NCBI GenBank assembly: GCA_000525675.1
Contig: CP002190.1
Location: forward strand, 1,364,001 to 1,428,000
Length of the DNA: 64,000 bases
Reading direction: 5' to 3'
Source: Bdellovibrio bacteriovorus W
GTDB lineage: Bacteria; Bdellovibrionota; Bdellovibrionia; Bdellovibrionales; Bdellovibrionaceae
Below the pieces are notes generated by a model. That model did no database searches. It saw only the letters and a program-made list of their open reading frames with translations, and was not told the origin of the DNA. The translations under genes were made by a program, and so were the position numbers. This document shows positions 54,397-62,918 of the stretch, in pieces. Numbering within the stretch: position 1 is the stretch's first letter; the number at the start of each line of letters is the position of its first letter.

Positions 54397-55575
54397 CTAT
54401 TTAAAAAACTCTTGTATGGTTTTTGTAATATATAGTGCTTCGTCTTGCGAAAGGTCCGCAAACATCGGCAGTCTTAAAAGTCTATTAGCCTGATCGCTGG
54501 TGATTTTAAGATCATCGCCCATGCGGCCGTATTTCACACCAGCAGGTGCTGAGTGAAGAGGGACGTAGTGAGTGGTAGATTGGATACCTGCCTCTTTAAG
54601 ATACTGTCCTAGTTCTGCGCGCTCTTGTGCTGAGTTAAGTAAAATATAATAGATATGTGCGTTGGCTTTAGCTTCCTGAGGGATTACCATACGCTTTAAA
54701 ACACCGCGAGATTCAAGCTCGGAGAGTTCTTGATGGTAGGTGTTCCAAATCGCCAAACGCTTTGCTGTGATGATTTCTCCGTCCTCTAGTTGAGAAAGTA
54801 AGAAAGCCGCAGAAAGCTCCGATAATAAGTAAGAAGAACCCTTGTCTTGCCAAGTATATTTATCAACCTGGCCTTCTAAGAATTGTTGGCGATTCGTGCC
54901 TTTGTCGCGCACGATTTCAGCTCTTTGAATAAGCTTTTCATCATTTATGGTTAGACAGCCACCTTCGCCGCAGACGATGTTTTTAGTTTCATGGAAGCTA
55001 AAAGCGGCCATGTGACCCCAAGTTCCCAAGGCCTTACCTTTATAAGAAGCAAAGATCCCTTGGGCTGCATCCTCAACGACGATAAGGTTATGGGCTTTGG
55101 CAATTTCCATAATCTTATCCATTTCGCAACCCACGCCTGCATAGTGCACCGGAATGATCGCTTTTGTTTTTGGTGTAATAGCTTGCTTGATGGCCTCGGG
55201 ATCGATGTTCATCGTATCAGGTTGTACATCAACAAATACAGGAATCCCGCCATAGAGAGCGACAACATTGGCTGTGGAAGTGAAAGTATACGAAGGCAGA
55301 ATCACTTCGTCGCCTGGCTGAATATCAGCTAGTACCATCGCCATCTCTAGCGAAGACGTGCAAGAGGGTGTGATGATTGTCATCAGCGTTGGAAGGTTTT
55401 TGTTAAACCACTCAGCACATTTCTTATTAAATGTACCCTCGCCAGAAAGCTTTCGGTTGGCGATAGCTTGGCGGATGTAGTCTTCTTCGTGGCTGCTTTT
55501 CGGCGGTATGTTAAATGGAATTTTCATTGAAGCCACTTTATATGAGGCAATTCCCGAGGGCAACGGCAGTTTCAT
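54397..55575 (-). CDS. WecE-like dTDP-4-amino-4,6-dideoxygalactose transaminase
   Basis: 392 residues of the DegT/DnrJ/EryC1/StrS family. LTPSCTSSLEMAMVLADIQPGDEV-type sequence (TPSCTSSLEM), PSYTFTSTANV, FVDVQPDTMNIDPE, VEDAAQGIFASYKGKALG and SFHETKN with the PLP Lys are very close to E. coli WecE. It aminates a dTDP-4-keto sugar with glutamate. ATG at 55575 is chosen because AAGGAGG is 5 nt upstream; the longer frame from 55680 is not supported. Divergent from the metalloprotease gene. Confidence 0.88.
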   Translation of the reverse strand: MKLPLPSGIASYKVASMKIPFNIPPKSSHEEDYIRQAIANRKLSGEGTFNKKCAEWFNKNLPTLMTIITPSCTSSLEMAMVLADIQPGDEVILPSYTFTSTANVVALYGGIPVFVDVQPDTMNIDPEAIKQAITPKTKAIIPVHYAGVGCEMDKIMEIAKAHNLIVVEDAAQGIFASYKGKALGTWGHMAAFSFHETKNIVCGEGGCLTINDEKLIQRAEIVRDKGTNRQQFLEGQVDKYTWQDKGSSYLLSELSAAFLLSQLEDGEIITAKRLAIWNTYHQELSELESRGVLKRMVIPQEAKANAHIYYILLNSAQERAELGQYLKEAGIQSTTHYVPLHSAPAGVKYGRMGDDLKITSDQANRLLRLPMFADLSQDEALYITKTIQEFFK

Positions 55576-55692
55576 TTCGACCTCCTTATGAAAAATGCGC
55601 GGTGCTTCCAGAATGACATTATAAAATTGTTTTTGTCCTGGACCTGTTGATACGATTTTTTCCAACAGGTCTAGACTCAAGGAGGGGTGGTC

Positions 55693-56580
55693 ATGACAAA
55701 GTCGACTCTAAGTCGCGTAGTTGCAACGATTGCATTGGTAGCAACGTTGGGCTTCACGCATAAAACAAATTCTAGCAATACTCTTTGCGAAGGTTTCGTT
55801 CCAGAAAATGATATGAAGATTCCAGTAGGTCTTTTCACAGCGGGCGGCATCACTGAACAGCAGTTCAATGAAGTTTTGGACCGTTTAGAAAGACTTTTCT
55901 CTGCTGATGTTGAGCGTATGGGGGATACTCTTAAAATCAACAGACGTTGGACAGATCCAACAGTCAACGCGTCTGCTCAACGTATGGGCCGCACACAAGT
56001 TCTTAACATGTACGGTGGTCTTGCAAGACATGCTGCTACTAATATTGAAGGTTTCGCTCTGGTAGCGTGCCACGAGTACGGTCATCACAACGGTGGCGCT
56101 CCGAAAATGAACTCTTGGACGGGTTCTTGGGCGACAAACGAAGGTGGATCTGACTACTTCGCAACTTTAAAATGCTTACGTCGCTTCTTTGCTGAAGATG
56201 ACAACGCAGCTATTTTAAAAGATCTTGATTTGGATCCAGTTGCTGAAGCGGCTTGTAACGCTCAGTTTGCAAACGACGATCAAGAGCGCCTTTTGTGCTT
56301 AAGAAGTTCATTGGCAGGTCAATCTGTAGCAAATCTTTTCCAATCTCTTCGTAAAGAAGACACTCCACCAACATTTGGTACTCCAGATAAGCGTCAAGTG
56401 AGCCGTACTGACGATCGTCACCCTGATACTCAGTGCCGTTTGGATACATACTTTGCAGGAATGCTTTGTGTGGCAAAAGAGTCTGAGTCTCTTAGTAACT
56501 CTGATTACAAAGCGGGTTCTTGCTATACACCTCGCGATGTTGTTGGTTTCAGACCACGCTGCTGGTTTGCTCCAAACTAA
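55693..56580 (+). CDS. Exported Cys-rich zinc metalloprotease (HEXXH type)
   Basis: 295 residues with a signal-like N terminus (VVATIALVATLGFTHK). The zinc motif is ACHEYGHHNGG (HEYGH, residues 127-131), and the third ligand is probably in TNEGGSDYFATLKC (Glu150). About eight Cys in the mature part suggest disulfides for life outside the cytoplasm. The family is not recognised by name, but the layout is a gluzincin. It could degrade prey proteins (inference). Strong Shine-Dalgarno (AAGGAGG). Terminator follows. Confidence 0.75.
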   Translation: MTKSTLSRVVATIALVATLGFTHKTNSSNTLCEGFVPENDMKIPVGLFTAGGITEQQFNEVLDRLERLFSADVERMGDTLKINRRWTDPTVNASAQRMGRTQVLNMYGGLARHAATNIEGFALVACHEYGHHNGGAPKMNSWTGSWATNEGGSDYFATLKCLRRFFAEDDNAAILKDLDLDPVAEAACNAQFANDDQERLLCLRSSLAGQSVANLFQSLRKEDTPPTFGTPDKRQVSRTDDRHPDTQCRLDTYFAGMLCVAKESESLSNSDYKAGSCYTPRDVVGFRPRCWFAPN

Positions 56581-56603
56581 TAGATTGTTAAATCTAAATA
56601 AGG

Positions 56604-56634
56604 AAAAGGCCGAGAGAAATCTCGGCCTTTTTTA
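56604..56634 (+). terminator. Terminator of metalloprotease gene
   Basis: AAAGGCCGAG (56605-56614) pairs with CTCGGCCTTT (56621-56630), followed by T run. Confidence 0.88.
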
Positions 56635-56663
56635 TTGGTAAAACCTGTTGTGATTCTTCTTTA

Positions 56664-56828
56664 CTATTTACTAGCGGCGTTTTCGATAACGACTGTTTTT
56701 GCTGGTTCCGGAGTTTTTGCTAGCTGCAATTGACTATTTCCCATGGCGTAGCCTATGAAATAAGCAGAGCAGCCAATGAGTACGAGAAAAATCCATTTTT
56801 TTAACTTGGTGAGTAATAAAGTTTTCAT
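56664..56828 (-). CDS. Small single-pass membrane protein
   Basis: 54 residues read from the minus strand. It begins MKTLLLTKLKKWIFLVLIG, with one membrane segment (WIFLVLIGCSAYFIGYAMG) and a short Pro/Ala/Glu tail ending NAASK. ATG at 56826-56828, TAG at 56664-56666. There is no strong Shine-Dalgarno, and no family is known. It starts 63 nt from the tRNA-Gly gene on the other strand. The Lys-rich front and hydrophobic helix make it look real, but it is short, so confidence is moderate. Confidence 0.5.
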   Translation of the reverse strand: MKTLLLTKLKKWIFLVLIGCSAYFIGYAMGNSQLQLAKTPEPAKTVVIENAASK

Positions 56829-56846
56829 TTTTTTTACTTTTACCCG

Positions 56847-56875
56847 TTGACAAAAGGGTATGGCAACAGTAATTT
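56847..56875 (+). promoter_or_regulatory. Sigma70 promoter of tRNA-Gly
   Basis: A perfect TTGACA (56847-56852) and TAATTT (56870-56875) with a 17-bp spacer end 16 bp before the tRNA 5' end. This is the clearest sigma70 promoter in the window. Confidence 0.8.
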
Positions 56876-56891
56876 TGACTTCTCTTCGAGC

Positions 56892-56967
56892 GCGGGAGTA
56901 GCTCAGTTGATAGAGCGATGCCTTGCCAAGGCATAGGTCGCGGGTTTGAGCCCCGTCTCCCGCTCCA
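56892..56967 (+). tRNA. tRNA-Gly(GCC)
   Basis: 76 nt with encoded CCA. Acceptor GCGGGAG/CTCCCGC, D arm AGCTCAGTTGATAGAGC, anticodon loop TTGCCAA with anticodon GCC, T arm GCGGGTTTGAGCCCCG. A possible reading frame on the opposite strand is an artefact of this RNA gene. Confidence 0.97.
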
Positions 56968-56976
56968 AATAAAACA

Positions 56977-57000
56977 ACCGTTTTTCAGCGGTTTTTTTAT
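56977..57000 (+). terminator. Weak terminator after tRNA-Gly
   Basis: AACCG and CGGTT around a TTTTTCAG loop, followed by a T run; only 5 bp of stem. Confidence 0.6.
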
Positions 57001-57013
57001 TTGTACTGTTTGC

Positions 57014-57032
57014 ACTTCGGCTCCGCCGAAGT
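57014..57032. repeat. Short perfect hairpin
   Basis: ACTTCGGC (57014-57021), TCC loop, GCCGAAGT (57025-57032). It lies between tRNA-Gly and the PepSY gene and has no T run. Confidence 0.6.
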
Positions 57033-57076
57033 AGTTTCTAAAGTTTTCCGCTTTTTACTTGGTTTTGTGAATTGTC

Positions 57077-57098
57077 GTTTTCTGCCGCGGCAGAAAAC
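57077..57098. repeat. 22-bp perfect palindrome
   Basis: GTTTTCTGCCG (57077-57087) is followed directly by its reverse complement (57088-57098). There is no loop, so it is better read as a protein-binding dyad or cruciform than as a terminator. Confidence 0.65.
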
Positions 57099-57178
57099 TC
57101 CTAAAGAAATATATTTTGCTTTTGTGGCAGGTCTTTTAAGGCCTAAACTTGTGAGCCAATAATCTCCGAGCCGACTTT

Positions 57179-58288
57179 TTACGGCGCTTTTCTCTTTTTC
57201 TTCCTAAGTTTATTCAACCACATCCATGTTCCTGTGATAGGCATCGTTGTCGCGAGCAAGCAGGTGATGAAATAAATGATTTTTGAAATCAAACCGTAAA
57301 ATTCACCTGTATGCAGAATGCGGATCATGCTTGTGATTTTACTCCCCAAGGAGCGCTCAGCGAAAAGACGTTCGAAAACTATTTCGCCTGAATAAGGGTT
57401 GAGCTGAAGGATGTCAGTATATTGCAGGCCACGAGCTGGCTGTTTGCGCACACTGAGAGCTTCTGTAGCGGTTCCCTCTAAAGAAAACTGAATCGCACCC
57501 TCATAGGGAAGCTTTTCGTCAATGATAGCAATGAGAGAGTTGAGGTCCTTACGTTTTCCTTCTGGAAGAACCTCGATAGCTTCAATGCGGCGATCTCCGA
57601 AAACTTTTGAGTTCAGAACAGTTGAAAGACCATCTCGATACCAACCGAAAGACCAACAAAGGCCCGTTAGACACATAATTAAAAGTGGGATCAGAGAATA
57701 AAATCCCAGGGTGTTATGAAGGTCGTAAAGCATGCGTTTTTTGTTTTTAAAATTGATCTTCAAAACATTTTTAAGAAGACGCAGATTCTTAGGCCACCAT
57801 AGGTAAAGCCCCGTTAAAAGTAAAAAGGTCATTATAATGGTCGCAATGCCGACAATCGTTTTTCCAATGCTGTCGGGACTTCCGAGCAACCAACGATGCA
57901 TTTTGAAGTTGAAAGTGAAAAATTCAGACCTCCCACCTTGTGATGGGTCATTTAAAATTTTTCCGGATGTGGGGTCGACTACAAAAGTTTTGGCGCGACG
58001 GCTCTCGGGATCTGACTTAACGCCAATGATGTAAGGAAGTGAGCTTCCTTGGAATTTGAAGCTGGTTACGGTGCCGTGATGGCCTAAAATCGCAAAAACC
58101 TCTTCAGGTGTCATTTTGGAAAGTGATGAATTTATAGGAGTGCTGGCACTAGAATCACTAAGGTCTTTAATCTCAGATTCAAATGTCAGAATGGTTCCAC
58201 TCAGGCAAATGAGAAATATAAAAACTCCGGCGATCAATCCAGCCCAGAGATGCAAGTTGTAGAACAGGTCTTTGATTTTTGATTTCAT
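57179..58288 (-). CDS. PepSY-associated transmembrane protein
   Basis: 369 residues with four membrane helices. The N terminus YNLHLWAGLIAGVFIFLICLSG, then FTFNFKMHRWLLG (His), LLTGLYLWWPK, LHNTLGFYSLIPLLIMCLTGL and the C-terminal LHTGEFYGLI fit the PepSY_TM / PiuB-like family, often linked to siderophore or iron uptake and possibly ferric reduction. ATG at 58288 starts the recognisable domain; a TTG 12 codons earlier is possible. Divergent from the MerR gene. Confidence 0.87.
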   Translation of the reverse strand: MKSKIKDLFYNLHLWAGLIAGVFIFLICLSGTILTFESEIKDLSDSSASTPINSSLSKMTPEEVFAILGHHGTVTSFKFQGSSLPYIIGVKSDPESRRAKTFVVDPTSGKILNDPSQGGRSEFFTFNFKMHRWLLGSPDSIGKTIVGIATIIMTFLLLTGLYLWWPKNLRLLKNVLKINFKNKKRMLYDLHNTLGFYSLIPLLIMCLTGLCWSFGWYRDGLSTVLNSKVFGDRRIEAIEVLPEGKRKDLNSLIAIIDEKLPYEGAIQFSLEGTATEALSVRKQPARGLQYTDILQLNPYSGEIVFERLFAERSLGSKITSMIRILHTGEFYGLISKIIYFITCLLATTMPITGTWMWLNKLRKKKRKAP

Positions 58289-58711
58289 TTTCAGGGGACT
58301 ATCAAACTTCCACTTAGGAAGCAAAGAACGCTCTATATCCGAAACTCAAGTGAGAATAGGAGGAAGGCTCGCTCTACGATTGTCTTTTTTGTGAGAAAGG
58401 GAGGTGATGTTAAGTTGTGCATTATTTGAGCAAAGCCTGCAAAAGAAGAAAGATCAAATCAGTGCAGAGGCGCAATTAAATATCCGCAAGAGGTGTTTAA
58501 AAAGTAGCCACGAATAGCACTAACTCCGTGAAGAAAGCGTTAAAAAAATATTTTAAAAAACTCACGTTCTACAGATTTTTGTTTCCAAACATTTCAAATG
58601 TATAAGACTTCCCAGAATGGCGAGAATTTGCGGCGTGGGGACTTTTGTTTCTATACAATATTACGATGAGTTGAGGGCAACATTACACATAAACTTTTGA
58701 GGATATTTAGC
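58289..58711. other. Long divergent intergenic region
   Basis: About 420 nt between the PepSY gene and the MerR promoter. A 36-codon frame at 58407-58517 follows a strong-looking AAGGGAGG but only 2 nt before the ATG, so it is not called. The rest is AT-rich and shows no repeat. Confidence 0.5.
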
Positions 58712-58743
58712 TTGAGTCTCAAGTGTGCTTTAGACTTTATACT
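58712..58743 (+). promoter_or_regulatory. MerR-type promoter and operator
   Basis: TTGAGT (58712-58717) and TATACT (58738-58743) are separated by 20 bp, the long spacer typical of MerR-regulated promoters. The dyad AGTCTCAAG-TGTG-CTTTAGACT (58715-58736, 8 of 9 positions matching) lies between them. It probably drives the MerR/XRE pair, with autoregulation by the encoded MerR protein. Confidence 0.78.
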
Positions 58744-58770
58744 GCCAAAATGCAAAATATGATGAGGAAG

Positions 58771-59196
58771 ATGTCGATAGGAGTGCTTTCGCGTCGAGCA
58801 GGAGTCACTGTCGAAGCGATTCGCTATTATGAGCAGGTGGGGATCTTGGCACCTGCGGAGAGAAAAAGCTCTGGCTATCGACTATTTGGGGTCGAGACCC
58901 TACAGACTCTGCATTTTATTAAGCAGGCTCAGAATTTAGGGTTCTCGCTGTCTCAAATTAAGCAGTTGCTGAATTTGAGAACTCAATCCAGAAGCTCATG
59001 CAAAGAACTGCATCAAATTTTTACAGAGCATTTGGAAGACTTGAGTGGGAAAATTCTCGAACTGCAAAAGATGAGAAAAGCTGTTGAAGATATCAATAAC
59101 AAACGCTGCTCAAAGCGTGGAGCCAAGTACTGTAAGATTATACAGAGTTTAGAGGGTGAAGTAGACGGACATGGGGAAGATGAAGGTACACATTGA
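58771..59196 (+). CDS. MerR family regulator, thiol-metal type
   Basis: 141 residues. The N-terminal MerR HTH is MSIGVLSRRAGVTVEAIRYYEQ and continues GYRLFGVETLQTL. The dimer helix and C terminus contain SSCKELHQIF and RCSKRGAKYCKIIQSLEGE. This Cys pattern (one Cys in the helix, a Cys pair near the end) resembles the Cys triad of mercury or lead sensors. ATG at 58771 has GAGGAAG just upstream; the predicted start of RNA lies about 20 nt before it. Overlaps the XRE gene by 26 nt. Confidence 0.88.
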   Translation: MSIGVLSRRAGVTVEAIRYYEQVGILAPAERKSSGYRLFGVETLQTLHFIKQAQNLGFSLSQIKQLLNLRTQSRSSCKELHQIFTEHLEDLSGKILELQKMRKAVEDINNKRCSKRGAKYCKIIQSLEGEVDGHGEDEGTH

Positions 59197-59458
59197 AGGG
59201 ATTCTTAACGGAGAAATTGGGACTTGGATTCACAAACTACGCCATGATTGTCGTATGGGTGTCGAAGAGGTCGCTCGAACTCTCAATCGAACTGTAAAAG
59301 AGGTTGAAGATTGGGAGGCGGGTAATAGTGCTCCTTCTTTTTCTGAGTTATTAACATTGCTACGGCTTTACCAAGTCGATCCCCAGCTTGTAGGGGCTAA
59401 GTTATCTTTATTCTATTTAAATCACTCAGCTCGAATTTCGAGAAAAACCAAAGTTTAA
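59171..59458 (+). CDS. Small XRE-type HTH protein
   Basis: 95 residues. The HTH is GTWIHKLRHDCRMGVEEVARTLNRTVKEVEDWEAGNSAPSF. The rest (LLTLLRLYQVDPQLVGAKL) is helical. Its start overlaps the MerR gene by 26 nt, so the two are probably made together and may act as a pair, for example on the PepSY promoter (inference). ATG at 59180 is an alternative start. Confidence 0.82.
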   Translation: MGKMKVHIEGILNGEIGTWIHKLRHDCRMGVEEVARTLNRTVKEVEDWEAGNSAPSFSELLTLLRLYQVDPQLVGAKLSLFYLNHSARISRKTKV

Positions 59459-59743
59459 ATTTTAAAGCTTCATAGCAAGGCTTTGTCTTCTATAAAACGA
59501 TCCAATCCTTTTGCACGATAAATAGAGTCTCGTTAAAGAAGAGGTTTATAAGGATTTAAGGATGGCAGAGCAGTTTTTGGGCCTTTATATCACCGATTCA
59601 GTATGAAGTTCTTCTAAAAGCGGGCACTACGTTTGGAGGAGTGGCGATTAGCGATCACTCGGTCCTAATGCTGCGCGTATAATGAAGAGGAGCCTCGCGA
59701 AGAGGTGCAAGAATCCTAAAAAGCTGATAGATCTTAAAGACCT
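59459..59743. other. Leader region upstream of ileS
   Basis: 285 nt. It contains a short ATG frame at 59562-59606 (14 codons) and a second frame in +1 register that reads like coding sequence to 59682, hinting at a broken small gene or chance. A hairpin CCTC-GCGAA-GAGG is at about 59692-59704. I see no T-box consensus. Confidence 0.35.
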
Positions 59744-62700
59744 ATGGCAAATGCAAATACTCAAAATACACCTTATTCGTCCGTTAAACCTGATGTGAAT
59801 CTTCCAAAGCAAGAAGAGTCAATTTTGAACTTCTGGGATCAGGAAAAGATCTTTGAGCAGACGCTCGATCCAAAAGGTAAAAAGACTTATAGCTTCTACG
59901 ATGGGCCTCCGTTTGCGACAGGGCTTCCGCACTATGGTCACTTATTGGCGGGAATTCTTAAAGACGTTGTTCCTCGTTATTGGACAATGAAGGGGTATAC
60001 GGTTCCTCGTCGGTTTGGTTGGGACTGTCATGGTCTTCCAGTTGAGTATGAAATTAACAAAGCTCAACAAAATCGAAAGTCGTAAAGACGTTTTGAAAAT
60101 GGGCGTTGCTAATTATAACAACGCTTGCCGCAGCATCGTGAAACGTTACGCTGAAGAGTGGAAAACCACCGTTCGCAGAGTGGGGCGTTGGGTAGATATG
60201 GAAAATCCATACTTCACCATGGACGTAAGCTTCATGCAGAGCGTGTGGTGGGTGTTCCAAGAAATGTATAAAAAGGGTTTGATCTATGAGGGGTACAAAG
60301 TTGTTCCGTACTCTGTAGGTATCTCAACTCCGCTTTCAAACTTTGAAGCCAATCTAAACTACAAAATGGTTCAAGATCCTGCCTTGACTGTGATGTTCAA
60401 ATTGAACAATCAAGAAAATACTTGGGTTCTTGCGTGGACGACGACTCCTTGGACGTTGCCATCAAACTTAGGTTTGGCTGTTGGTGTGGATATTGACTAC
60501 GTCAAAGTAAAAGAAAAATCTTCAGGCAAACAATTTATTTTAGCGCAGGCTCGATTGGAATCTGTATGGAAGAACTGCACAGATGAAGTTGAAGTCTTAG
60601 GAATGATGAAAGGGAAGGATCTTTTAGAGCTTACCTACGAGCCGATCCTACCGTACTTCGGTGATCGTGCTGCTCAAGGCGCATTCCGCATTATTGCCTC
60701 TGACCACGTGACAACTGAAAGTGGTACTGGGGTTGTTCACATGGCGCCAGCCTTCGGTGAGGAAGATTACTACGCTTGTGTAAAAGCGGGAATACCATTG
60801 GTAAATCCGGTGGATGACGACGGGATGTTCACCGCTGAAGTTCCAGATCATGCGGGTAAGCGCGTGAAGGAAGCGGATAAAGATATTATCGCTGACTTAA
60901 AAAAACGTGGCAGCTTGTTAAAGCAAGATACGATTCAACATAGTTACCCATTCTGCTATCGCTCTGATACGCCGCTGATTTATCGAGCGGTTTCTAGCTG
61001 GTTTGTGGCTGTTGAAAAAATTAAAGAAAACTTAATGGCGAATAATCTACAAACTTCTTGGGTTCCAGATCACTTACGTGACGGACGCTTTGGGAAGTGG
61101 TTAGAGAATGCTCGTGACTGGGCGATCTCGCGAAATCGTTTCTGGGGAACACCGTTGCCGATTTGGAGAAACGCCGAAGGTGAAGTGATCTGTGTTGGTT
61201 CTTGTGCAGAGCTTGAAAAGCTTTCTGGTAAAAAGATTCATGATCTTCACATAGACATCGTTGATGATATTGTGATCCCTTCACCAACTGGCAAGTCAGA
61301 TCTTCGCCGTGTTGAAGGTGTTTTAGACTGTTGGTTTGAGTCTGGCTCTATGCCTTATGCTCAATGGAACTATCCACAAGAAAACCAAGAGCAATTTAAA
61401 AAAGCTTTCCCAGCAGATTTTATCGCTGAAGGATTGGATCAAACGCGTGGTTGGTTCTATACACTGTCGGTGATTGGAACTGCTCTCTTTAATCAAGCGC
61501 CGTTTAAAAATGTCGTGGTGAATGGATTGGTTTTAGCTGAAGACGGTCGTAAGATGTCTAAGAGCTTGCGCAACTATCCAGACCCAATGGAAGTTTTAAA
61601 TAAGCATGGTGCCGATGCTTTGCGTCTCTACATGATTGACTCTCCGGTGGTGAAAGCTCAGGAGTTAAAGTTCTCAGAAAAAGGCGTTTTCGATATCGTT
61701 CGTAAAATTCTTTTAAGATGGTGGAACTCTTACTCGTTCTTTGTCAGCTATGCAAATATCGATGGCTTTGTGCCAAAGGGTGATGCGAAAAATTCTCCGA
61801 ACATTCTGGATCAGTGGGTGCTTTCACGCTTACATGCGTTGATTGCAAACACACACAAAGAAATGGATGCCTACCGCCTTTACAACGTGGTTCCGCATCT
61901 TTTGCAGTTCATTGAGGATTTAACAAATACCTACATCCGCTTTAATCGTAGCCATTTCTGGCAAGAAGGCATGCCGGAAGAAAAACGTTTTGCCTATGAA
62001 ACTTTGCACGAAGTGCTAGTGACGTTATCAAAACTAATGGCGCCGTTTGCACCCTTCATGGCTGAAGAGACGTACAAAAATTTATCGACTGTTCTGCCGA
62101 ATGCGAAGAACAGTGTGCACTTAGAGAGCTTCCCTGAAGCAGATTTAAGTTTGTTAAGACCTGAATTGGAAGAAGCTGTTAAGGCGATGGATGCGCTTGT
62201 AACTTTGGGACGTAATCATCGTGAAAAAATCGCGGTGAAAGCTAAGATCCCACTGAATAAAATCCGCATCATTCACCGTAGCTCAGATTTGTTAACAACT
62301 CTGAAAAAATTTGAACCGTATTTCGTGGACGAGTTGAACTTTCGTGAAGTTATCTACGATGCCAATGAAGATCAGTTCGTGCAGGTAACGGCGAAGGCGA
62401 ACTTCCCAGTTCTAGGTAAGCGTCTTGGACCAAAAATGAAATCTGTCGCGGCGGGTATTCAAGCTCTACCGCTGGAGAGCATCTTGAAATTAGAAAAAGG
62501 CGAAGCTGTTGTTGTCGATGGTGAAGAGATCCAATTGGCTGACGTAGAAATTCGTCGTTCAGCTAAAGGTGATAATGCCGATATCTCTGTTCATCAGGTT
62601 GTATCAATTGAGGTTGATCCAACAGTGACTCCGGAGCAAGAACGCGAAGGTTTAGCTCGCGAAGTGATGCGTAAAATTCAAGTCGCTCGCAAAACTGCAG

Positions 62701-62918
62701 ACTTTCAACTGGATGATAAGATCCGTTTAGAACTTGCGGTTGAGGGTGGTTTATTAGAAGCCGTTGAAGCCCATAAAGAGATGCTGATGTCTGAAACACT
62801 GACAGCAGATCTTAAGTTGTTGCCAATGTCTGCAGAACCAACAGGTAAATTCACTGAAACAAGTGATATCGATGGAGCTGCGATTAAAATTGGTGTGACG
62901 AATCTACCGCGCGTATGA
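59744..62918 (+). CDS. ileS: Isoleucyl-tRNA synthetase, eukaryote-like (type 2), reading frame broken near 60070
   Basis: About 1057 residues when both frames are joined. The first part (59744 to about 60070) has [19 protein letters not shown] (HIGH motif as HYGH) and [17 protein letters not shown]. The second (to 62918) carries [12 protein letters not shown], the editing domain, [12 protein letters not shown] and the [14 protein letters not shown] motif. PHYGH and the C-terminal architecture fit type-2 (mupirocin-insensitive) IleRS. The two parts are in different frames (+1). Deleting one A in GCTCAACAAAATC restores [13 protein letters not shown]. Because the enzyme is essential, a sequencing error is likely, but a true mutation or programmed shift cannot be excluded. 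Confidence 0.93.

Noticed and set aside
56734-57015. Minus-strand frame with RGSNPRPMPWQGIALST
   Set aside because: It is the antisense of tRNA-Gly, a common artefact of gene calling.
58407-58517. 36-codon frame after AAGGGAGG
   Set aside because: The Shine-Dalgarno lies only 2 nt from the ATG, the peptide is short and no homology can be judged.
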